Positions 59,330 to 64,000 of a stretch of DNA of 64,000 bases are shown here, one piece after another; positions within the stretch are counted from its first letter, which is position 1; each line of letters starts with the position of its first letter. This DNA comes from COMBO-56-21 sp041559015. GTDB taxonomy: Archaea; Thermoplasmatota; Thermoplasmata; UBA10834. Where the stretch lies: contig JBFFED010000001.1 in NCBI GenBank assembly GCA_041559015.1, positions 1 to 64,000 on the forward strand. The letters run 5' to 3'. The notes under the pieces were generated by a model, which was given only the letters and a program-made list of their open reading frames with translations, was not told where the DNA came from and did no database searches. A program made the translations under genes and the position numbers.

Positions 59330-59916
59330 TGGCCGACATCTACCTCGTGGGCGTTGGGGGCCAGGGGATCATCACCGCCTCCAGGATAATCGGCGATGCC
59401 GCAATCCTCGCGGGCAAGAACGTCATCCTCAGTGAGACCCACGGCATGGCCCAGAGGGGCGGCTCGGTCGTGTGCACCGCGAGGATAGGTGACGTCCACA
59501 GCCCGCTCATACCGGACGGCGAGGCGGACATCATACTCTCGTTGGAGCTGCTGGAGACGCTCAGAGCGCTGCCGAAAGCCTCCAAGGACACCGTCGTCGT
59601 GAGTTCCGCAGAGAGGATGGTGCCGCTCAGCGTGTCGACCATGAAGCTCAAGTATCCTGACCGGGAAGAGGTCTCGGAGCAGGTGAGGCGAGTCGCGAAG
59701 TCATTCGCGATAGTTGACGCGGCGGGCATTGCTGCGGGCTCGGGTGTGCCGATGTCCTCGAACATCGTCATGGTCGGCGCCTTGGCCGGGACGGGCATGA
59801 CTGACCTCGCGAAGGACCACTTCGAGAAGGCGATCGAGATGAGCATCCCGAGGAAACTGCCCGAGAACAAGCATGCTTTTGGAGAGGGGTACGAAGCCGT
59901 GCGCCGAACGGTCTGA
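59329..59916 (+). CDS. iorB: Indolepyruvate:ferredoxin oxidoreductase, beta subunit
   Basis: The 195-residue gamma-type domain subunit begins MADIYLVGVGGQGIITASRI with GMAQRGGSVVCTARIG, the IorB signature. A near-perfect SD (aaggaggtga) lies at 59316-59325. It completes the enzyme with IorA. The route supplies reduced ferredoxin, which could feed the CO2-reducing CODH half encoded elsewhere in the window; that metabolic link is inference. Confidence 0.94.
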   Translation: MADIYLVGVGGQGIITASRIIGDAAILAGKNVILSETHGMAQRGGSVVCTARIGDVHSPLIPDGEADIILSLELLETLRALPKASKDTVVVSSAERMVPLSVSTMKLKYPDREEVSEQVRRVAKSFAIVDAAGIAAGSGVPMSSNIVMVGALAGTGMTDLAKDHFEKAIEMSIPRKLPENKHAFGEGYEAVRRTV

Positions 59917-59958
59917 GCACCGACCAAGTCGTTTCGAGGGGACGGTCTGGACGGTTCG

Positions 59959-60387
59959 TCACAACTTGCCGAAGAACCGCCTGACCCCGCTCGTGAAGAG
60001 GTAGACAAAGATAAGCATCGACAGCAGGAGGCCGAAGATGGTGCTGAACCAGGTCACCTGATCGTCGAACCCGTAGGCGTAGGCGGAGAGCAGATTGCCG
60101 ATGAACGAGAGGGCCGTAACGATTACCGCCAAGGTCCAAGCCCAACCACTCCCGCGCAGCAGACCGCGCGTGGCGATGAAGAACGCCACCGAGATGATGA
60201 GGATGAAGAGGGCCATCAGCAGGTACACCTCGTCCGTACCCTGGTCTGCCATGAGCGCAAGGCCGAAGAACCCCAAGGCGAGGGCGAGATAAAGCAGTCC
60301 ACCGAAAAGTGTGAGGAAAGCGAGCAGGGTGACACCGAACGGTCTGCTCATGCCAGGCATCGACCTGAATACGGCTCTCGGGAACAT
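59959..60387 (-). CDS. Four-helix integral membrane protein of unknown function
   Basis: This ~142-residue protein has four hydrophobic helices (LLAFLTLFGGLLYLALALGF, LMALFILIISVAFFIATRGL, TLAVIVTALSFIGNLLSA, IFGLLLSMLIFVYLF) and ends in a basic tail (SGVRRFFGKL). The pattern resembles small archaeal and bacterial membrane proteins annotated as DUF-type. The start at 60385-60387 (MFPRAVFRSM) follows gggggac. It shares an AT-rich promoter segment with the tRNA-Val gene on the other strand. Confidence 0.72.
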   Translation of the reverse strand: MFPRAVFRSMPGMSRPFGVTLLAFLTLFGGLLYLALALGFFGLALMADQGTDEVYLLMALFILIISVAFFIATRGLLRGSGWAWTLAVIVTALSFIGNLLSAYAYGFDDQVTWFSTIFGLLLSMLIFVYLFTSGVRRFFGKL

Positions 60388-60420
60388 AAAGTCCCCCTTG
60401 CGGGAGGGGATGGCCTCGGA

Positions 60421-60432
60421 AACCATTTAATG
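60421..60432 (+). promoter_or_regulatory. Shared promoter element for tRNA-Val and the divergent membrane-protein gene
   Basis: The palindromic aaccatttaatgg contains a TATA-like core readable in both directions. It is 22-34 bases upstream of tRNA-Val and about 35-45 bases upstream of the start at 60387 on the minus strand. Confidence 0.55.
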
Positions 60433-60454
60433 GACCCGAGAGCATAGGCCGGCT

Positions 60455-60527
60455 GGGCCCATGGTCTAGCGGTTATGACAACGCCCTTACACGGCGTAGG
60501 TCACCGGTTCGAATCCGGTTGGGCCCA
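60455..60527 (+). tRNA. tRNA-Val, anticodon TAC
   Basis: This 73-base cloverleaf has acceptor arms gggccca and tgggccc with discriminator A. The D-arm is ggtctagcggttatgacaa. The anticodon stem is acgcc/ggcgt with loop cttacac (anticodon TAC). The T-arm is ccggttcgaatccgg. No CCA is encoded and there is no intron. Confidence 0.95.
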
Positions 60528-60582
60528 TTCAGACTCCAGAGATGACTGAGCCGCACGCTGAGACGATCAGGATTGTGAGAAC

Positions 60583-61146
60583 ATGCCTCGGAAGAAGACT
60601 GAGAAGACGGCATCAAAACTGCTGATTGGCGAGAGAGTCTACCTGAGACCTTTCGGAAGAGAGGACCTCACACATATCCGCAAGTGGTATGACGACCCGG
60701 AGATCAGGAGGATGACGGGCGAGGTAACCCCCATGAGCCGAGCCGAGGCGGAGAGGTTCCTCAAGAAGGTCAAGGTCGACAAGGACCGAATATGGTTCGC
60801 AGTAGTCCTGAAGAAAGGGGACCGCGTGATAGGGGAAGCGGGATTGTTGCGGATGTTCAAGCCCTGGAGATGCACGGACATGACCGTCATCATCGGAGAG
60901 AAGGATGTGTGGGGAAGGGGCTATGGTACTGAGGCGGGCCGCCTACTCCTCGATCACGCCTTCAAGCGTCTGCGCTTCCATAGGGTCTCGATAGGTGTAG
61001 TTGCCCTAAACGAGAGGGCGATGGCCTACTGGAAGGGGCTCGGTTTCAAGAAGGAAGGTATCCAGAGGGATGGATACTTCTGCGACGGCACGTTCAGCGA
61101 CTTCGTCATGATGAGCATTCTCGAGGATGAATACAGGAACAGATGA
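60583..61146 (+). CDS. RimJ/RimL-type GNAT acetyltransferase
   Basis: This 187-residue acetyltransferase has LIGERVYLRPFGREDLTHIRKW, the acetyl-CoA loop VWGRGYGTEAGRLLLDHAF, and NERAMAYWKGLGFKKEGIQRDGYF in part, which together mark the RimJ/RimL (N-terminal protein or small-molecule) subgroup. The acceptor is unknown. It follows tRNA-Val and overlaps the open frame of the UbiA gene, whose real start is downstream. Confidence 0.88.
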   Translation: MPRKKTEKTASKLLIGERVYLRPFGREDLTHIRKWYDDPEIRRMTGEVTPMSRAEAERFLKKVKVDKDRIWFAVVLKKGDRVIGEAGLLRMFKPWRCTDMTVIIGEKDVWGRGYGTEAGRLLLDHAFKRLRFHRVSIGVVALNERAMAYWKGLGFKKEGIQRDGYFCDGTFSDFVMMSILEDEYRNR

Positions 61147-61205
61147 ACACGGGAACACAACAGGATTTTAATCGTTGTTACCCTTCACCCATACCGACCA
61201 GAAGC

Positions 61206-62153
61206 ATGACCGCACAAAGCTCGAACACAGCAGCCGAGAGGATATCGGTCAAGGGAGTGATCATTCTGTCGCGCCTGCCCTTCCTCTCGCCCGGCATGGC
61301 CGCCCTGATCACAGGGATAGGCATAGCCATGAGGATGAACGACGACTATGAACCTGGCCTCGTGGGAATCTCCCTCGTGGGCATGGCATTCATCATGCTT
61401 GCCACTTACTACTTCAACGAGTACTACGACTATGAGGGCGACCTTATCAACAGGAAGTTCACCAAGTTCTCTGGCGGCAGCCGTGCCATACCAGACCTCA
61501 ATGTGCCTCGCCCTTTGGCGAGAGTTGCCGGCTGGACATCAATCGCGGTCCTCGCCGCTGTCGCCATCGCCTACATGGCCTTCTACTTCGGAGACTACCC
61601 CCTCCTCCTGCCCCTTGCTCTGTTCGGTGCATTCTGCGGCATCTTCTACTCGAGCCCGCCTTTCCAATGGTCCTACCTCGGGATAGGAGAGGTGCTAATC
61701 GGCATCTGCTACGGAGTGCTGGCATTCGTGAGCGGGTTCTACCTCACATCCGGCGAGATGAATCCTGACATGGTCATAGTGGCAATCCCAGCCTCCCTGA
61801 CTATCTTCGGAGTGATAGTCGTCAACGAGTTCCCAGACTATGAGGCAGACAAAGCCGTAGAGAAGAAGACCATCGTCGTGCGGTTCGGCCCCGAGAGAGC
61901 TGCCTACATATTCGCAGCCGCGATGCTCCTCGCTTATCCGAGCATGCTAGCGTCCGTCCTGATTGGCGTGAGCCTCTGGATTGCCGTCCTGGGACTGCCT
62001 GTCCTGCTACTCTCAGCATATGCCGCTGTTAGGACGCTCGGAGGAGGGCATTCGGACGAGAGGAGGCAAACCGGGATGGCGGCGGCCACCCTCCTTGCGA
62101 ATCTCGCATCCTCCGTGGTCTTCATAGTTGCCTTCCCCCTCGGAGTTGCCTGA
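61206..62153 (+). CDS. UbiA-family prenyltransferase
   Basis: This ~315-residue polytopic prenyltransferase has the first Asp motif NEYYDYEGD and the second NEFPDYEADKAVEKKT, with about eight helices. It transfers a polyprenyl chain to a small aromatic or other acceptor. MenA-like, heme O synthase-like and geranylgeranylglyceryl phosphate-related members share this fold; the motifs look closest to MenA. The ATG at 61206 is chosen because a TATA element (gattttaatc, 61164-61173) lies 33-42 bases before it. The next gene starts directly after the stop. Confidence 0.85.
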   Translation: MTAQSSNTAAERISVKGVIILSRLPFLSPGMAALITGIGIAMRMNDDYEPGLVGISLVGMAFIMLATYYFNEYYDYEGDLINRKFTKFSGGSRAIPDLNVPRPLARVAGWTSIAVLAAVAIAYMAFYFGDYPLLLPLALFGAFCGIFYSSPPFQWSYLGIGEVLIGICYGVLAFVSGFYLTSGEMNPDMVIVAIPASLTIFGVIVVNEFPDYEADKAVEKKTIVVRFGPERAAYIFAAAMLLAYPSMLASVLIGVSLWIAVLGLPVLLLSAYAAVRTLGGGHSDERRQTGMAAATLLANLASSVVFIVAFPLGVA

Positions 62154-63359
62154 ATGAACGAGAGGACTGTCAGGCCGTTCTACCAACCGCCGTCGCTGCT
62201 CGCTAGGCAACTCAGGAGCGCCCTCCTGATCAGGCGACTGACCGGCTGGTCAAAGCTTCCATGGTGGACAACTCAGGCAGGCAAGATATTTCAGATAGCC
62301 GCAGGATGCCAGGGCATAGGATGCTTCGGATATCCTGTCCACCCCGTCTGGGAGGTCACAGCGAAATGCAACCTCGAGTGCGAGCATTGCCATGCGCGCG
62401 CAGGGGACATAGATCGTGGTGATGAGCTCACCACGGACGAGGCGAAGACGAGGCTGATAGATCCGCTGGCGGAGGTGGCTGACTTCAAGAGCCTCGTATT
62501 CTCAGGCGGGGAGCCGTTAGTCCGTGAGGACTTGTTGGAGCTCGTAGGGCACGCCAAGAAGCGGGGGTTCTACCCCATCATCGCAACCAACGCCACGCTC
62601 ATAACTGCGGATGTTGCGAGGGCACTGAAGCGCGCCGGGACACTCGGCATCGCGGCGAGCATCGACTCGATGAAGGACGATGTCCACGACGCTTTCAGGC
62701 GCAAGGCAGGGGCCCTCAGGCTCGCGAGGGAGGGCATCGCGAACGCGGCTGCAGAGGGCATGTACATCCAATTTAACATCACTGCTTCGAAGATCAATCT
62801 GGACGAGCTCCCGGAGATAATCTCGTTCGCGGACGAACTCCGCGCACACGTCATCCTCCTCTATCAGTTCATCCCCTCAGGCAGGGGCGAGGAGAGTTCC
62901 CAGCTCGAGCTGACGAGGGAGGAGTTCAGGGAGGAGATCCTGAGAACGGGCGAGCTCCAGAAGGACCTGCACCCCGTGATAGCGCCCGTGGGCCTTCCCG
63001 AATACTGGGCCCTGCACAATGTGATGCAGAACGACGGCAGGCGGTCGGATGTGCTGAGGGGGTGCATATGCGGGAACGGTATGTTCTACATCAAACCCAA
63101 CGGCGATGTCTGGCCGTGTGCGTTCGTCCCGATTAGCGGGGGCAACCTGAGGGAGAAGACCCCGGCCGAGATATGGAATGGCTCCGAGCTCTTCAGGAAT
63201 CTCAGGAACAGAGACAACCTCAAAGGCATCTGTCACGACTGCTCTCAGAGGGAGGTCTGTGGTGGGTGCAGGGCCAGGGCGTACGCTCACTCTGGAGACC
63301 TGTTCGGCGAGGACCCGAAGTGCGCCCTCACCGAGGGTGAGAGACGGGTAGGGTCCTGA
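62154..63359 (+). CDS. Radical SAM/SPASM protein (AhbC/AhbD/NirJ- or PqqE-like)
   Basis: The 401-residue protein has the radical SAM cluster motif CNLECEHC, then SGGEPLVREDLLELV, and a SPASM region (CICGNGMFYIKPNGDVWPC, later CHDCSQREVCGGCRARA and a final Cys in EDPKC) for auxiliary 4Fe-4S clusters. Similar archaeal proteins act in the alternative haem route (AhbC, AhbD) or in peptide modification. The lead of ~60 residues before the cluster is typical of the AhbC/D-NirJ group. It begins on the base after the UbiA stop, so the two are co-translated; a shared quinone or haem role is inferred. Confidence 0.83.
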   Translation: MNERTVRPFYQPPSLLARQLRSALLIRRLTGWSKLPWWTTQAGKIFQIAAGCQGIGCFGYPVHPVWEVTAKCNLECEHCHARAGDIDRGDELTTDEAKTRLIDPLAEVADFKSLVFSGGEPLVREDLLELVGHAKKRGFYPIIATNATLITADVARALKRAGTLGIAASIDSMKDDVHDAFRRKAGALRLAREGIANAAAEGMYIQFNITASKINLDELPEIISFADELRAHVILLYQFIPSGRGEESSQLELTREEFREEILRTGELQKDLHPVIAPVGLPEYWALHNVMQNDGRRSDVLRGCICGNGMFYIKPNGDVWPCAFVPISGGNLREKTPAEIWNGSELFRNLRNRDNLKGICHDCSQREVCGGCRARAYAHSGDLFGEDPKCALTEGERRVGS

Positions 63360-63375
63360 CGCTCTTTTCGGAGCA

Positions 63376-63386
63376 GGTTTAAAGCC
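63376..63386 (+). promoter_or_regulatory. TATA box of the 59-residue gene
   Basis: The sequence aggtttaaagc lies about 31-41 bases upstream of the TTG at 63417. Confidence 0.55.
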
Positions 63387-63416
63387 TCGGATGGTCGGTT
63401 AACCCGCGGTGGCAGC

Positions 63417-63596
63417 TTGAGATTCGACTTCGAGACATGGCTGAGACAGAATTACAGTATGAAGGCCCAGGATCTGGATGAAAGGGAGTTGGAATTGGCA
63501 AGGAGGGAGTACGCCGAGGAGTATCCCAAGCCGGGCGAGGGCGAGATCAGGCTTAAGTCCTATCCGTTCAAGAAGTACCTCGACGCAAAGAGCTAG
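63417..63596 (+). CDS. Small hypothetical protein, 59 residues
   Basis: A TTG start (MRFDFETWLRQNYSMKAQ) four bases after ggtgg opens a charged, helical protein with ELELARREYAEEY in the middle and YPFKKYLDAKS at the end. A promoter just upstream and good reading-frame composition support a real gene. No family is recognised. It lies between the radical SAM gene and the DtxR-like regulator, with its own promoter. Confidence 0.6.
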   Translation: MRFDFETWLRQNYSMKAQDLDERELELARREYAEEYPKPGEGEIRLKSYPFKKYLDAKS

Positions 63597-63663
63597 ATTC
63601 GAGCTGGCGGACCATCCTGCGTGCGGCCAGTACGCCCGGAAACGGGCCCCGAGTCCGTGGAAA

Positions 63664-63671
63664 CGTTTAAG
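63664..63671 (+). promoter_or_regulatory. TATA box of the DtxR-family gene
   Basis: The sequence cgtttaag lies 28-35 bases before the ATG at 63699, so transcription should start within the operator and only a few bases before the start codon. Confidence 0.6.
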
Positions 63672-63673
63672 AT

Positions 63674-63692
63674 TTAGGTCAGCCTAACTCTT
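63674..63692 (+). promoter_or_regulatory. DtxR/IdeR-like operator
   Basis: The 19-base site ttaggtcagcctaactctt matches the DtxR consensus TWAGGTTAGSCTAACCTWA at 15 of 19 positions by my count, including the inverted halves ttagg and cctaa. It lies between the TATA box and the ATG of a DtxR-family gene, so binding would block transcription: autorepression by metal-loaded regulator is inferred. Confidence 0.7.
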
Positions 63693-63698
63693 CTTCAG

Positions 63699-64000
63699 AT
63701 GGTTTCTGAGAACACCGAGCAGTACCTGAAGGTGATCCACAGGTTGACCGAGGACGGAGGCGTCGCGAAGACCTCGGAAATAGCCTCCGCGATGAATGTC
63801 ACCCCTGCTAGCGTCACCGAGATGATGCACAAGCTCTCGGCTCAAGGGTACGTCACGCACGAACCATACCGGGGAGTGACCCTCAGGCCCAGAGGCAGGA
63901 GGATAGCCTGCAGGATAGCGAGGAGACACCGACTGCTCGAGAGGTTCCTGGCCGATTATGTCGGCATAAAGGGCAGGCAGAGGCACGAACAGGCGTGCAA
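63699..64000 (+). CDS. DtxR/MntR-family metal-dependent transcription regulator (3' truncated)
   Basis: The first ~100 residues are in the window. They form a winged helix (MVSENTEQYLKVIHRLTEDG, SEIASAMNVTPASVTEMMHKL, then VTHEPYRGVTLRPRGRRIA) followed by the start of the dimerisation domain (RRHRLLERFLADYVG). The motif TEQYLKxIHxL and HRLLERFL are the DtxR/MntR marks. The metal (iron or manganese) cannot be told, because most ligands lie beyond the window end. A DtxR-like operator overlaps its own promoter. Confidence 0.9.
   Translation, partial: MVSENTEQYLKVIHRLTEDGGVAKTSEIASAMNVTPASVTEMMHKLSAQGYVTHEPYRGVTLRPRGRRIACRIARRHRLLERFLADYVGIKGRQRHEQAC

Noticed and set aside
61143..61205. N-terminal extension of the UbiA protein from ATG 61143
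   Set aside because: It precedes or overlaps the TATA box at 61164-61173 and adds non-conserved residues.
1..64000. CRISPR arrays, insertion sequences, prophage
   Set aside because: No regularly spaced direct repeats, transposase or integrase motifs, or phage structural genes were seen.

Overview
This window is GC-rich chromosomal DNA from an archaeon, most plausibly an uncultured Thermoplasmatota-like lineage. The case for archaea is direct: TATA/BRE promoters sit about 25-30 bases upstream of many genes, several mRNAs look leaderless, and the information-processing genes are archaeal (RNA polymerase subunit Rpo6/RpoK, ribosomal protein uS2, a three-OB-fold RPA with its partner gene, Nep1, PurP, MEMO, Trm112-like). 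The lineage is inferred from gene content only; no rRNA gene is present.

Layout. 1-9.4 kb: the 3' part of an IscS-like protein without its Schiff-base lysine, a large surface protein, a nucleotide-sugar cluster (dehydrogenase, epimerase, Gfo/Idh/MocA oxidoreductase), a Trm112-like zinc protein, SerA and a GNAT. 9.4-14.4 kb: aminotransferase, HypE-like protein, Nep1-PurP pair and a CBS/winged-helix regulator. 14.6-18.8 kb: a compact three-gene unit of unknown product: opine-dehydrogenase family enzyme, a cobalamin-binding protein with a GlmE-like barrel, and an asparagine-synthetase relative without its glutaminase cysteine. 18.8-25.7 kb: Fe-S protein, MFS and EamA transporters, a KaiC-like protein with a dead P-loop, membrane and hypothetical proteins, and a secreted C11 peptidase.

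25.8-38.3 kb is the main metabolic island: a bacterial-type carbonyl branch of the Wood-Ljungdahl pathway. It encodes DUF3786, AcsE methyltransferase, RACo corrinoid activator, a CooC ATPase, both corrinoid Fe-S subunits (AcsC, AcsD), one 1399-residue polypeptide joining CO dehydrogenase (CooS/AcsA) to acetyl-CoA synthase (AcsB), a second CooC, CooT and a double-ACT protein. Methyl groups would pass from a pterin via AcsE to AcsCD and then to the AcsB half; the CooS half supplies CO; CooC and CooT serve nickel insertion, and RACo rescues oxidised corrinoid. No methyl-branch gene and no archaeal-type Cdh gene lies in the window.

38.6-64 kb: methyltransferase, RPA operon, three related zinc-ribbon/multi-TM proteins, DUF2085, the rpoK-rps2-MEMO operon, a class III aminotransferase, several exported proteins (a 68-residue peptide, a C39-like protein with a PEF-type C-terminal anchor, a second C11 peptidase), a membrane histidine kinase, a methyltransferase between two diverged direct repeats, tRNA-Arg(TCG), LeuCD, IorAB, tRNA-Val(TAC), a UbiA-radical SAM pair, and the start of a DtxR-family regulator with a DtxR-like operator in its own promoter.

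Several genes have a conserved N-terminus that begins, behind a Shine-Dalgarno sequence, at ATT or ATA rather than ATG/GTG/TTG. No CRISPR array, insertion sequence or rRNA gene was seen.
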